Below are positions 1-11,130 of a stretch of DNA of 64,000 bases, one piece after another. Each line of letters opens with the position of its first letter. The stretch's first letter is position 1. The stretch lies in the NCBI RefSeq assembly GCF_000307775.2, contig NZ_KK020675.1, positions 889,198-953,197 of the forward strand, written 5' to 3'. The notes under the pieces are model-generated. The model saw only the letters and a list, made by a program, of their open reading frames with translations. It searched no databases and was not told the DNA's origin. Origin of the DNA: Stutzerimonas stutzeri KOS6 (GTDB taxonomy: Bacteria; Pseudomonadota; Gammaproteobacteria; Pseudomonadales; Pseudomonadaceae). The position numbers and the translations under genes were made by a program.

Positions 1-887
1 CGCACCCGTTCCTGCCCCTGGCGGTATTCGTCGGTCGCCGGCCGAGCCGTGAAAGCTATCTGATCGACTCGCGCGACGGCCGCCTGCTGCAGGTACTGGC
101 CTCGCCAGCCAACCGCCATTTCTACGGCCACGGCGTGTTCCATCGGGACGGCGAGTGGTTCTATACCACCGAGAACGACACGGCCGATGCCGGTCGCGGC
201 GTGCTCGGCGTCTATCGGCTGGAGGATCGCCAACTGGTCCGCGTCGGCGAGCATGCGACCCACGGCATCGGCCCGCACCAACTGCTGTGGATGCCGGACG
301 GTGAAACCCTGGTCATCGCCAACGGCGGCATTCGCACCGAGGCCGACAGCCGCGAGATGATGAATCTCGATGCGATGGAGCCGAGCCTGGTACTGCTGCG
401 CCGCGACGGCACACTGGTCAGCAAGGAACAACTGCCCGAGCAGATGAACAGCGTGCGCCACCTGGCCGTTGCCGCGGACGGCACCATCGTCAGCGGCCAG
501 CAGTATGAAGGCGACCCGATGGACCGCGTGCCGCTGCTGGCGATCAAGCGACCCGGCCAGCCATTCCAGCACTTTCCGCTGGGCGAGGCGCAACGCCAGA
601 TCATGAACCAATACACCGCCAGCCTGGCCATCCACGATGAACTGCGCCTGCTGGCCGTCACCGCGCCGCGCGGCAACAAGGTCTTCATCTGGGAGCTGGA
701 CAGCGCCGAGCTTCGCCAGGAGGTCCATCTGCCCGACTGCGCGGGCGTCGCCGCGGTCGCCGAAGGCTTCGTGGTCAGTTCCGGCCAGGGCCGTTGCCGG
801 CTGTTCGACTGCCGTGGCTCGCGTATCGCCAGCACACCGCTGGAACTGCCGGCGGGGCTCTGGGACAACCATTTACGCATCGTCTAG
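1..887 (+). CDS. DUF1513 domain protein, 3' part
   Basis: The gene is open from the left edge (reading frame starts at base 3) and ends at TAG 885-887, so the N-terminus and any signal peptide lie outside the window. The visible ~294 residues look like a beta-propeller-type protein with repeated short strands and motifs such as YGHGVF near the edge, THGIGPHQLLW, NSVRHLAVA and GLWDNHLRIV at the C-terminus, which I recognise as typical of DUF1513. In pseudomonads DUF1513 genes usually close a periplasmic iron-related cluster with imelysin-type and di-haem oxidoreductase genes; that context would be upstream and cannot be seen. The molecular function is unknown. Confidence 0.85.
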   Translation, partial: HPFLPLAVFVGRRPSRESYLIDSRDGRLLQVLASPANRHFYGHGVFHRDGEWFYTTENDTADAGRGVLGVYRLEDRQLVRVGEHATHGIGPHQLLWMPDGETLVIANGGIRTEADSREMMNLDAMEPSLVLLRRDGTLVSKEQLPEQMNSVRHLAVAADGTIVSGQQYEGDPMDRVPLLAIKRPGQPFQHFPLGEAQRQIMNQYTASLAIHDELRLLAVTAPRGNKVFIWELDSAELRQEVHLPDCAGVAAVAEGFVVSSGQGRCRLFDCRGSRIASTPLELPAGLWDNHLRIV

Positions 888-973
888 CTCAAGAAAATCA
901 TCACGCCGCCGATGTAGGCAAGGCAACGGCAGGGACGTTCATTGCTGCTTTTATCCCACGACGAGACCTTGCC

Positions 974-2596
974 ATGCTCCAGAAATCCCTGCGCGCGCAG
1001 ATCCTCGCGCTGATCGGTGGCAGCCTTCTGCTGACGCTGATCGTCTCCCTCGCCTGCATTCGCCTGCTGGGCAGCAACATCGACCACTTCCAGGTGCTGC
1101 TCGATGGCCCGCTTGCCGAGCGGCAACTGATCGACGAGGCCAACCTCGAATTCAAGGTACAGGTCCAGGAATGGAAGAATGTGCTGCTGCGCGGCAAGCA
1201 GCCGGACCAGCGCAAGCGCTACTGGAGCCAGTTCGAGGCACAGGAAGCCAAGGTGCAGAGGATTCTCGCCGATCTGCTCGTGCTGACCGCCGAGGAGCCG
1301 GCGCTGGCCAGCCAGATCGAGCGCCTGCGCAACGAGCACCGTAACCTGGGAGACGCCTATCGCAAGGGACTGGAGGCCTTCATCGCCGCCGGTAGCGATC
1401 CTTTCGCCGGGGACGCCGCCGTGACCGGCATCGACCGGGACACCAGCGCCCACCTGAGCGAACTGGTCAAACAGCTGGGCGAGAACGCCCAGCTGCGCTA
1501 GAATGGCATTCGAGACGATGCCGAGCGCACGGCCCTGCTGGGAGCGGCCTTCATGGTCGTCGCCGGCATTCTGGTAGCCCTGCTCGGCCTGTGGCTGGTC
1601 AACCGCCAGATCATCGAGCCGATCCGTACGCTGATCGAGCACATTGCCCGCCTCAGCCAGGGCAAGTTCGCCGACCGAGTGGACGCCAGCCGTGCCGACG
1701 AACTGGGCCGTCTCGCGGCGGCCGCCAATGTGCTGCGCGATTTCCTCGCCGACACCTTTACTCGCCTGCAGCTGGGCACCTCCAACCTGGACAGCGCCAG
1801 CGGCGAGCTGAATGCCATCGCCAGACTGATGGCCGAAGGCGCCCGCGAGCAGTTCTCGCGCACCGATCAGGTCGCCACGGCCATGCACGAGATGTCGGCG
1901 ACCGCCCAAGGAGTCTCGCGGCATGCCGCCGAAGCCGCACAGGCCGCCGACGCCGCCGACCATGCCGCGCAACAGGGCGAGGCGGTGATGCGCGGGACCA
2001 TCGCCACCATCACCGATATGAGCAACGAGATCGCCAGCACGGCAGACGTCATTCGTCGCCTGGAAGGCGACAGCGGGCGCATCGGCAAGGTGCTGGAGGT
2101 GATCCGCGGGATCGCCGATCAGACCAACCTGCTGGCGCTCAACGCCGCCATCGAGGCCGCCCGCGCGGGTGATGCAGGCCGCGGCTTTGCCGTGGTCGCC
2201 GACGAGGTGCGCACCTTGGCCCAGCGCACCGCGAAGTCCACCGCCGAGATCCACCAGATCATCGACACTGTGCAGACCGGCGCGAGCGATGCCGTACGCG
2301 CCATCGAGAGCGGTCAGGCACGCAGCGAACAGGGCGTCGGCCAGGTGACCGAGGCCGGCCAGATGCTGCAGCGCATCACCCAAGCGGTGGAAGCGATCCG
2401 CGACATGAATCGCCAGATCGCCACGGCCGCCGAAGAGCAGACCGCGGTGGCCGACGATATCTCGCGCAATGTCATGGAAATCACCTCGATCGCGACCGCC
2501 AACCAGCAGAACGTCGAGCGGACCGAGACCGCCAGCCGCAACCTGCACGGGCTTTCGGCCCAGTTGAGTGAGGTCACCCAGCGCCTGGCCGGCTGA
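974..2596 (+). pseudogene. methyl-accepting chemotaxis protein interrupted by an in-frame TAG
   Basis: One reading frame runs from ATG 974 to TGA 2594-2596 (540 codon positions) but carries TAG at 1499-1501 (codon 176). The first part has a transmembrane segment (about residues 8-31) and a helical periplasmic sensor region rich in charged residues. After the stop the frame continues with the rest of the sensor, a second transmembrane segment (about 187-208), a HAMP domain and a signalling domain containing the conserved hairpin tip ([19 protein letters not shown], then [15 protein letters not shown]). There is no C-terminal CheR/CheB tether pentapeptide. An ATG at 1553 could start a fragment of TM2-HAMP-signalling. 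No frameshift is needed: a single CAG-to-TAG change would explain it. It may be a true pseudogene, a recent mutation or a sequencing error. Confidence 0.8.
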
Positions 2597-2820
2597 CTGA
2601 AGATGGCGGAGCGGCAGCTTGCCGGCCGCCCGAGGCATCACTGACCGTACGCCCCACCCTCTTTACTTGCCGTCGTTTCGGGGCTAAGTTCCTCGCTCTG
2701 CGGTTCCTGCTGCGCCAGGTGGCCAACAGGTCGCCGACTCCGGCGACAACCGGGTCGTTCGGACGGCTGCCTCGATCATGGCAGTAGACAGCCGGCTCAC
2801 ATCTCCAAGGAAATCGGAAC

Positions 2821-3957
2821 ATGTTGCGCCGCATGCTGCTCATGCTGGGCGCGGTGATCGTCGTCGTTGCGATCCTCGCCGCCCTCAAGTTCAACTCGAT
2901 CTACCAACAGATTCAGCAGTTCCAGGCACCCAAGCCGGCCATCGAGGTCGAGACGGAAAGCGCCCGGCGCATGGACTGGCAGAGCCGCCTGCCGGCGATC
3001 GGCACGCTCAAGGCCTCGCAGGGTATAGACCTCAGCGTCGAGATTGCCGGGACGATCAGCGATATTCAGTTTCAGTCCGGGGAAAAGGTCAGCAAAGGCC
3101 AGGCCATCGTGCTGCTCGACAGTGAAATGGAACAGGCCAGCCTGGCCAGTGCCGAAGCCGATCTTGGCCTGGCCAGGCTGGAGTTCCAGCGTGCACGCAG
3201 CCTGCTCGAACGCCAGGCGGTCTCCCGCAGCGAATACGACCGGCTCAATGTGCAAGCGCAAAAGGCCGAGGCCAGCGTCGCCCAGCTGCGCGCCAGCCTG
3301 GCGAAGAAGCGAATCCTGGCCCCCTTCTCCGGCACCATCGGCATCCGCCAGGTGGACGTGGGCGATTACATCGGTGCCGGTACGCCGATCGCCACGCTGC
3401 AGGACCTTTCCACGCTGTTCGTCGACTTCTTCCTGGCCGAACAGCACGTGCCGCTGCTCAAGCTCGGCCAGCGGGTACAGCTGCGGGTCGCCGCCTATCC
3501 CGAAGAGCGCTTCGAAGGCGTGATCACTGCGCTGAATCCGAAGGTGGAAACGACCACCCGCAACGTGCAGGTGCGCGCCGAGCTGGCCAACCCCGATGGC
3601 CGCCTGCTACCGGGCATGTTCGCCGACCTGCAGGTGCTGCTACCGAGCGAAACCGCGCAGGTGGTGGTGCCGGAAACCGCCATCACCTACACGCTGTACG
3701 GCAATTCGGTGCTGCTGGTGACCAAAGGCACGCCGCCGGAGGGCGTCAGCACGGACGAACCCTATCTGGTGGTCGAGCGGCGCTTCGTCACCACCGGTGA
3801 GCGCCGTGATGGCTTGGCGGTCGTCCTCGAGGGACTCGAGGATGGCGAACAGGTGGTCACCGCCGGCCAGCTCAAGCTGGACAGTGGCACCCATGTCGCC
3901 ATCGCCGAAAGCCGTACGCTCAAGCCGGAAGGCTCACCGCAGCCGGCGAACGACTAG
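2821..3957 (+). CDS. RND efflux periplasmic adaptor (MexH-like)
   Basis: This 378-residue protein is a membrane fusion protein that should link an inner-membrane RND pump to an outer-membrane channel. It has an N-terminal hydrophobic anchor (residues 1-22) without a lipobox, a barrel-sandwich/lipoyl half-motif pair flanking a coiled-coil hairpin (about residues 80-165, rich in Ala, Glu, Gln and Arg), then beta-barrel and membrane-proximal domains. ATG 2821 is preceded by AAGGAAA at 2809-2815. The RND pump gene begins 70 nt downstream on the same strand, so the two form an operon. Closest recalled relatives are MexH-type adaptors. No regulator gene is adjacent. Confidence 0.9.
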   Translation: MLRRMLLMLGAVIVVVAILAALKFNSIYQQIQQFQAPKPAIEVETESARRMDWQSRLPAIGTLKASQGIDLSVEIAGTISDIQFQSGEKVSKGQAIVLLDSEMEQASLASAEADLGLARLEFQRARSLLERQAVSRSEYDRLNVQAQKAEASVAQLRASLAKKRILAPFSGTIGIRQVDVGDYIGAGTPIATLQDLSTLFVDFFLAEQHVPLLKLGQRVQLRVAAYPEERFEGVITALNPKVETTTRNVQVRAELANPDGRLLPGMFADLQVLLPSETAQVVVPETAITYTLYGNSVLLVTKGTPPEGVSTDEPYLVVERRFVTTGERRDGLAVVLEGLEDGEQVVTAGQLKLDSGTHVAIAESRTLKPEGSPQPAND

Positions 3958-4027
3958 AAAAAGCCCGCTCTAAACCACAGCCGGCCCGACGCACAGCAGA
4001 CTTCGACAAGTTTCCAGGGACCTCCCC

Positions 4028-7000
4028 ATGGCGTTCACCGACCCCTTCATCCGCCGCCCCGTGCTGGCCAGTGTCATCAGCCTGCTGATCGTGCTGCTCG
4101 GCGTGCAGGCCTTCAACAGCCTCAGCATTCGGCAATACCCGCAGATGGAAAGCGCATTGATCACGGTGACCACCGCTTATCCGGGGGCGAACGCCGAGAC
4201 CATCCAGGGCTACATCACCCAGCCGCTGCAGCAGAGCCTGGCCAGCGCCGAGGGCGTGGACTACATGACCTCGGTGAGCCAGCAGAACGCCTCGGTGATC
4301 TCGGTCTATGCGCGCATCGGCGCCGACACGGATCGTCTTTATACCGAGCTGCTGAGCCAGGCCAACTCGGTGAAGAACCAGCTGCCGCAGGACGCCGAGG
4401 ACCCGGTGCTGAACAAGCAGGCAGCCGATTCCACTGCGCTGATGTACATCAGCTTCTACAGCGACCAGTTGAGCAATCCGCAGATCACCGACTACCTGTC
4501 GCGGGTCATCCAGCCCAAGCTGGCGACCCTGCCAGGCATGGCCGAAGCGCAGATCCTCGGCAACCAGGTGTTCGCCATGCGCCTCTGGCTGGACCCGGTG
4601 AAGCTCGCGGCCTATGGGGTTTCCGCCAGCGACGTCAACGAGGCGGTGCGCCAGTACAACTTCCTCTCCGCCGCCGGTGAAGTGAAAGGCCAGTACGTGG
4701 TCACCAGTATCAACGCCGATACCGAGCTGAAGACCCCGGAAGCGTTCGCGGCCATTCCGCTCAAGACCGTGGGCGACAGCCGCGTGCTGCTCGGTGATGT
4801 GGCACGGGTGGAGATGGGTGCCGAAAGCTACAACTCGATCAGCTCGTTCGACGGCATCCCCTCGGTCTATATCGGCATCAAGGGCACGCCCAGTGCCAAC
4901 CCGCTGGACGTGATCAGGGAAGTGCGCGCGATCATGCCGCAGATCGAGGCGCAGCTGCCGCCGGGCCTGAAGGCGACCATCGCCTACGATGCCACCGAAT
5001 TCATCCAGGCCTCCATCGACGAGGTGGTGAAGACCCTGGCCGAGGCGGCGCTGATCGTCATCATCGTCGTCTTCCTCTTCCTCGGCTCGCTGCGCACCGT
5101 GCTGATCCCGGTGATCACCATCCCGCTGTCGATGATCGGCGTGCTGTTCTTCATGCAGGCGATGGGTTACTCGATCAATCTGCTGACCCTGCTGGCGATG
5201 GTGCTGGCGATCGGTCTGGTGGTGGATGACGCCATCGTCGTGGTGGAGAACATCCACCGACACATCGAGCAGGGCAAGCCACCGTTCCAGGCCGCTCTCG
5301 ATGGCGCGCGCGAGATCGCCATGCCGGTGGTTTCGATGACCATCACCCTGGCCGCCGTCTATGCGCCCATCGGCTTCCTAGAGGGGCTGACCGGCGCGCT
5401 GTTCCAGGAGTTCGCCCTGACCCTGGCCGGGGCCGTGCTGATCTCCGGCGTGGTGGCGCTGACGCTGTCGCCGATGATGTGCTCGAAGCTGCTGCGTCAA
5501 GAAGGGAATCCCAGTGGCTTCGCCCATCGCCTGGACGAGCTGTTCGAGCGTCTCAAGCAACGCTACCAACGCGCACTGCATGGCACCCTTAATACCCGCC
5601 CGGTGGTACTGGTGTTCGCCGTGCTGGTCCTCGCGCTGATTCCCGTGCTGCTCATGTTTACCGAGAGCGAACTGGCACCGGAGGAGGATCAGGGCATCGT
5701 CTTCATGATGGCCAGCGCGCCGAAGACCGCCAACCTGGACTACCTGAACGCCTACACCGACCAGTTCCTGGAGATCTTCAAGAGCTTCCCGGAGTACTAC
5801 TCCTGGTTCCAGATCAACGGTTTCGACGGCGTGCAGAGTGGCATCGGCGGCTTTCTGCTCAAGCCCTGGGACGAGCGCGAACGCTCGCAGATGGAGATCC
5901 TTCCCGAGGTGCAGGCCAAGCTCGATCGCCTGCCCGGCCTGCAGATCTTCGGCTTCAACCTGCCCTCGCTGCCGGGCACCGGTGAAGGCCTGCCCTTCCA
6001 GTTCGTGATCAACACCGCCAACGACTACGAGACGCTGCTGCAGGTGACCGAGCGCATCCGCAAGCGTGCCGAGGAATCGGGCAAGTTCGCCTTCCTCGAC
6101 GTGGACCTGGCCTTCGACAAGCCGGAGATCGTGGTCGAGATCGACCGCGAGAAGGCCGCGCAGATGGGCGTGTCCATGGAAGACCTCGGCCTGACCCTGA
6201 GCACCCTGCTCGGTGAGGGCGAGATCAACCGCTTCACCATCGAAGGCCGCAGCTACAAGGTCATCGCCCAGGTCGAGCGCGCCTACCGCGACAATCCAGG
6301 CTGGCTGAGCAACTACTACGTGCGCAACCAGCAAGGCCAGATGCTGCCGCTGTCGACGCTGATACGGGTGCACGACCGCGCCCGGCCGACCCAGCTCAAG
6401 CAGTTCCAGCAGCTCAACGCCGCGATGATCCAGGGCTTTCCGATCGTCAGCATGGGGGAAGCGATCGAAACGTTGCAGACCATCGCCCGCGAAGAGGCGC
6501 CCGAGGGCTTCAGCTTCGATTACGCCGGCGCCTCGCGCCAGTACGTGCAAGAAGGCAATGCGCTGTATCTGACCTTTGCCCTGGCGCTGGCAGTGATCTT
6601 CCTGGTCCTGGCCGCGCAATTCGAGAGCTTCCGCGATCCGCTGGTGATCCTGGTCAGCGTGCCGCTTTCGGTGTGCGGTGCGCTGGTGCCGCTGTTCCTC
6701 GGTCTGTCGAGCATGAACATCTATACCCAGGTGGGGCTGGTGACGCTGATCGGCCTGATCAGCAAGCACGGCATCATGATCGTCGAGTTCGCCAACCAGC
6801 TGCGCCGCGAACAGGGCCTGGGCCGGCGCGAAGCGGTGGAAGAAGCCGCGGCGATCCGCCTGCGCCCGGTGCTGATGACCACGGCGGCGACGGTGTTCGG
6901 CATGGTGCCGCTGATCATCGCCAGCGGAGCCGGTGCGGTCAGCCGCTTCGACATCGGCCTGGTGATCGCCACCGGCATGTCGGTGGGCACGCTGTTTACC

Positions 7001-7084
7001 CTGTTCGTCCTGCCTGCCATATACGACTTACTCGCCCGCCCCGACCATGCGCCAGCCGCTACCGAGCCGGTCAGAGCCCGCTAA
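4028..7084 (+). CDS. RND multidrug efflux permease (MexI-like)
   Basis: This 1018-residue inner-membrane proton antiporter has the full HAE1-RND layout: TM1 at residues 10-30, a first periplasmic loop (to about 330), a six-helix bundle, a second large loop (about 550-840) and a final helix bundle. The proton-relay aspartates are visible in GLVVDDAIVVVENI in TM4. The N-terminus (FTDPFIRRPVLASV) and the sequence through YPGANAETIQGYITQPLQQ closely match what I remember of P. aeruginosa MexI. The length is normal. Substrates cannot be read from sequence. Neither a MexG-like gene nor an OprM-type outer-membrane channel follows, so the pump presumably uses a channel encoded elsewhere. Confidence 0.92.
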   Translation: MAFTDPFIRRPVLASVISLLIVLLGVQAFNSLSIRQYPQMESALITVTTAYPGANAETIQGYITQPLQQSLASAEGVDYMTSVSQQNASVISVYARIGADTDRLYTELLSQANSVKNQLPQDAEDPVLNKQAADSTALMYISFYSDQLSNPQITDYLSRVIQPKLATLPGMAEAQILGNQVFAMRLWLDPVKLAAYGVSASDVNEAVRQYNFLSAAGEVKGQYVVTSINADTELKTPEAFAAIPLKTVGDSRVLLGDVARVEMGAESYNSISSFDGIPSVYIGIKGTPSANPLDVIREVRAIMPQIEAQLPPGLKATIAYDATEFIQASIDEVVKTLAEAALIVIIVVFLFLGSLRTVLIPVITIPLSMIGVLFFMQAMGYSINLLTLLAMVLAIGLVVDDAIVVVENIHRHIEQGKPPFQAALDGAREIAMPVVSMTITLAAVYAPIGFLEGLTGALFQEFALTLAGAVLISGVVALTLSPMMCSKLLRQEGNPSGFAHRLDELFERLKQRYQRALHGTLNTRPVVLVFAVLVLALIPVLLMFTESELAPEEDQGIVFMMASAPKTANLDYLNAYTDQFLEIFKSFPEYYSWFQINGFDGVQSGIGGFLLKPWDERERSQMEILPEVQAKLDRLPGLQIFGFNLPSLPGTGEGLPFQFVINTANDYETLLQVTERIRKRAEESGKFAFLDVDLAFDKPEIVVEIDREKAAQMGVSMEDLGLTLSTLLGEGEINRFTIEGRSYKVIAQVERAYRDNPGWLSNYYVRNQQGQMLPLSTLIRVHDRARPTQLKQFQQLNAAMIQGFPIVSMGEAIETLQTIAREEAPEGFSFDYAGASRQYVQEGNALYLTFALALAVIFLVLAAQFESFRDPLVILVSVPLSVCGALVPLFLGLSSMNIYTQVGLVTLIGLISKHGIMIVEFANQLRREQGLGRREAVEEAAAIRLRPVLMTTAATVFGMVPLIIASGAGAVSRFDIGLVIATGMSVGTLFTLFVLPAIYDLLARPDHAPAATEPVRAR

Positions 7085-7096
7085 CCGCCGCTTGGC

Positions 7097-7318
7097 TCAA
7101 CGCGGCCCCTGGGACAAGCCGTAAAGCAGCAACAGCAGATCCTGATCAGGGCGTATCGCTTCGAACTGCGACCGCCCGACAGGCGGCACAGGGCAGTAAC
7201 TGCGGATTTCGCTGCTCTTCACCAGCGTCGCTCCGGGCTCGTGCCAGGCCGCTACGCAGACCGTGGTCACTCCAAGCGCACCGACCATGAATAATCCTCG
7301 AACAATTTCCAGCTTCAT
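7097..7318 (-). CDS. small secreted hypothetical protein
   Basis: A 73-residue ORF starts at ATG 7318 and converges with the RND operon, ending 12 bp from it. The first ~23 residues look like a signal peptide (basic MKLEIVR, hydrophobic core, then AAWHEPG). The remaining ~50 residues contain a single Cys and no recognisable domain. It lies downstream of the groEL terminator on the same strand, so it needs its own promoter. No good Shine-Dalgarno is seen before the ATG. I believe short proteins at this position occur in other pseudomonads, but I do not recognise a family or function. Confidence 0.55.
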   Translation of the reverse strand: MKLEIVRGLFMVGALGVTTVCVAAWHEPGATLVKSSEIRSYCPVPPVGRSQFEAIRPDQDLLLLLYGLSQGPR

Positions 7319-7434
7319 GGCGTAAACCGTTGATTAATGAGGTGGTGAACTGACCGTAGCTCAGTTACTCGATTACTGCGTCGTTTTGGACGAACGGTGC
7401 TTTCCGCCGAGAGGCACGCTCGTTTCCCAGGTAT

Positions 7435-7466
7435 AAAAAAACCCCGCACGAGGCGGGGTTCTTTTT
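7435..7466 (-). terminator. groESL intrinsic terminator
   Basis: An 8-bp stem (7440-7447 with 7453-7460, sequence AACCCCGC pairing with GCGGGGTT) around the loop ACGAG ends in an A-run on the + strand, which is a U-run for transcripts on the minus strand. It lies 20 nt past the groEL stop codon. A T-run on the other side could also stop + strand transcripts. Confidence 0.9.
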
Positions 7467-7486
7467 GCAGCTAAGGGCCGGTCGGC

Positions 7487-9148
<1,662 letters not shown>

Positions 9149-9184
9149 TCAATTCGTGAATTATTTACGGAGATTCGCGGTTGA

Positions 9185-9478
9185 TCAGGCTTCGACGACG
9201 GCGAGGATTTCGTTCTCGCTCATCACCAGCAGGTCTTCGCCGTCGACCTTGACGGTGTTGCTGCCCGAGTAAGGGCCGAACACCACCTTGTCACCGACCT
9301 TGACGGCCAGCGCGCGTACTTCGCCGTTGTCCAGCACGCGGCCGGTACCGACAGCAACGACTTCGCCACGGTTCGGCTTCTCGGCAGCGGAGCCCGGCAG
9401 GACGATGCCGCCTGCGGTCTTGGTTTCTTCTTCGCTGCGACGAATCACGACGCGGTCATGCAGAGGACGAAGCTTCAT
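9185..9478 (-). CDS. groES: co-chaperonin GroES (Hsp10)
   Basis: This 97-residue protein forms the heptameric lid of the GroEL chamber. It contains [14 protein letters not shown] at the N-terminus, the mobile loop with the GGIVLPGSA segment that contacts GroEL, and [13 protein letters not shown]. It is the first gene of a groES-groEL operon. Its start ATG 9478 has an AGGAG Shine-Dalgarno (plus-strand CTCCT at 9488-9492). The leader is about 140 nt from a sigma-32-like promoter. Confidence 0.98.
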   Translation of the reverse strand: MKLRPLHDRVVIRRSEEETKTAGGIVLPGSAAEKPNRGEVVAVGTGRVLDNGEVRALAVKVGDKVVFGPYSGSNTVKVDGEDLLVMSENEILAVVEA

Positions 9479-9622
9479 TGTCGATCTCTCCTAGTAGAGT
9501 GGTTCCATGCCGATGACCCTTCATCGGCGGGTTGGGCAAATCCGGCGGTGCCGGTTGCGGCCCGCAATGCGAGCCGCAGAAGACGGACTGTCGAACACGA
9601 CAGCGACCTTGCGGTGTCCGCT

Positions 9623-9650
9623 ACATGCGGGCGCTCAGGAACATTTCAAG
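9623..9650 (-). promoter_or_regulatory. sigma-32 (heat-shock) promoter of groESL
   Basis: Read on the minus strand, CTTGAAA (9650-9644) and CCGCATGT (9630-9623) are separated by 13 nt. The sigma-32 consensus is CTTGAAA, 11-16 nt, CCCCATNT, so the -35 is perfect and the -10 has one mismatch. It lies about 145 nt upstream of groES. No CIRCE inverted repeat is present, so control is expected through RpoH rather than HrcA. Confidence 0.8.
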
Positions 9651-9728
9651 GGGCGCAGATGAAATTTTCATGGCCGGAAACGAAAATAGGCATGCTCGAT
9701 GGCATGCCGGTTGCCCTGCCAAAGTCGA

Positions 9729-10187
9729 TCATCTATCGCGATCGCGACGCTCCCACTCGCCTTCGATCACGTTGGGCCGCTGCGGGCCGGAGCGCGCCTG
9801 CAGGTCATCGGCAAAGGCACGCTGACGACGTACCTGGGCCTCGATCCGCCGATTGATCATGCGGAACAGGAAATTGCGCGTCGGCGGAAAGAGCACGATC
9901 AGCGCCAGCACGTCGCTGATGAACCCGGGCAGGAACAACAGCCCCCCGCCGATGGCCATCATCAGGCCCTGCAGCATCTCGCGCTCGGGCAGCTCACCTC
10001 GAGCCAGCCGTTCGCGTGCGCGCCAGGCGGTAGCAAAACCGGCCAGGCGCAGCAGCAGGATGCCAGCGATCCCGCTGAGCACCAGCAGCAGGATGGTCGC
10101 CAACGCACCAATGGAGCTGCCGACCTTGATCAGTACGTACAGCTCGGCCAGTGGAAACAACAGGAACAGCACAAAGAAGATTCGCAT
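9729..10187 (-). CDS. fxsA: FxsA family membrane protein
   Basis: This 152-residue inner-membrane protein belongs to the family of E. coli FxsA, known for relieving phage T7 exclusion by F plasmid; its own cell function is unclear. Start ATG 10187 is chosen because AAGGA precedes it at a good distance and the protein then begins MRIFFVLFLLFPLAELYVLI, the normal family start. Two to three hydrophobic helices are followed by the FLPGFISDVLALIVLFPPTR region and a basic cytoplasmic tail ending in REWERRDRDR-like charge. It is read in the same direction as, and upstream of, groESL, but the heat-shock promoter lies between them. Confidence 0.9.
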   Translation of the reverse strand: MRIFFVLFLLFPLAELYVLIKVGSSIGALATILLLVLSGIAGILLLRLAGFATAWRARERLARGELPEREMLQGLMMAIGGGLLFLPGFISDVLALIVLFPPTRNFLFRMINRRIEAQVRRQRAFADDLQARSGPQRPNVIEGEWERRDRDR

Positions 10188-10318
10188 CGAGGGTCCTTGA
10201 CGGAAGATCAGCTTCCAGTCCTCTGTAGATGACGGCATCGCAGGCCTAATTCAACCCGCATGGAAAACAGCCTGTAACCGGATTATGCACCTCGCGCCTG
10301 AAGCCAGGCTGAATCCTC

Positions 10319-11026
10319 TCAACTGCGGGCCAAAGCCACCAGCGCCTGGCGCACCGCCACGGGCGTCTCGCAAGGGGCCGCAAAGGCAAGCCAGTGCAGC
10401 GCCTGGCCGATCCGCAGATGAAAGCCTTCGCTGTCGATGCCGGCCAGTTGCGCCGCCGGGCTGCGTGGCAGGCCGGCCTGCTCGACGTAATGGGCGATGG
10501 CGGCGGCATGATCCTCATTCATATGCTCGACCATGCTCCGCTCCACCTCCCCGTTTTCGACCGCGAACGGGTTGGCCAGTGCGACCTGGTCCAGCCAGTG
10601 AATCGCGCCGAAGCCGCCGATGTAGCGCCAGCGCACCGGATCGAGCACCCAGAAGTCGAAGTCGTGCACGCGGTGATAATCCCGTGACTCGGGAAAATAG
10701 CGGTAATAGCGCTGCGCGGCCGCTTCGATCGCTGCAGGCCCGTCGAGCTGCCGCGCCTCGGCCAGCAGGGTAAGTCGCCCGGCCGCCTGGACGTCGTCGG
10801 CGGCACGCTCGCCGACCAGCAACGAGCAGCGCCCATCGCCCTTGAGGTTGCGGGTATGCTGGGCGATGCGGCTGATCAGGATCAGCGGCCGGCCGCTGGC
10901 ATCCAGGCAATAGGGCACCACCGAACCGAACGGAAATCCGGGCATGGCCTGGGAATGGGTGGAGAGCACGCCGCGGTATTCCTTGAGCAGGAGTAGTCGG
11001 GCATGCTTGCTGGCTTCGGCGCTCAC
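10319..11026 (-). CDS. HugZ-like / pyridoxamine 5'-phosphate oxidase-fold protein
   Basis: This 235-residue protein has an N-terminal split-barrel FMN-type domain (about residues 5-150, including [13 protein letters not shown] and [10 protein letters not shown]) and a C-terminal DUF2470-like domain with the [12 protein letters not shown] motif near 165-180. This pairing is that of HugZ-family proteins, some of which bind and degrade haem. A GTG start at 11026 is used because GAGGAG precedes it by 7 nt. Whether it has haem oxygenase activity cannot be told; the name HugZ-like is a family assignment. Confidence 0.85.
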   Translation of the reverse strand: MSAEASKHARLLLLKEYRGVLSTHSQAMPGFPFGSVVPYCLDASGRPLILISRIAQHTRNLKGDGRCSLLVGERAADDVQAAGRLTLLAEARQLDGPAAIEAAAQRYYRYFPESRDYHRVHDFDFWVLDPVRWRYIGGFGAIHWLDQVALANPFAVENGEVERSMVEHMNEDHAAAIAHYVEQAGLPRSPAAQLAGIDSEGFHLRIGQALHWLAFAAPCETPVAVRQALVALARS

Positions 11027-11130
11027 CTGGGGCTCCTCGAGAGGCGATTTCGTTTCGACGGTGCGCTCAGCATAACGGTTTCCCCGGCGGACGTCGTTTT
11101 CCGCAGCAGAACGACAACAAGGAGATGAGC

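Noticed and set aside
884..2641. 585-codon open frame opposite the chemoreceptor
   Set aside because: It is a high-GC antisense shadow with His/Gly/Asp-rich low-quality sequence; the chemoreceptor motifs are on the other strand.
3920..5263. His/Gln-rich frame opposite the RND pump start
   Set aside because: Repeated DHRDQH-like sequence is typical of antisense translation of GC-rich codons.
10246..10518. Minus-strand ORF overlapping the HugZ-like gene
   Set aside because: Arg/Pro/Cys-rich frame without start signals, a shadow of the real gene.
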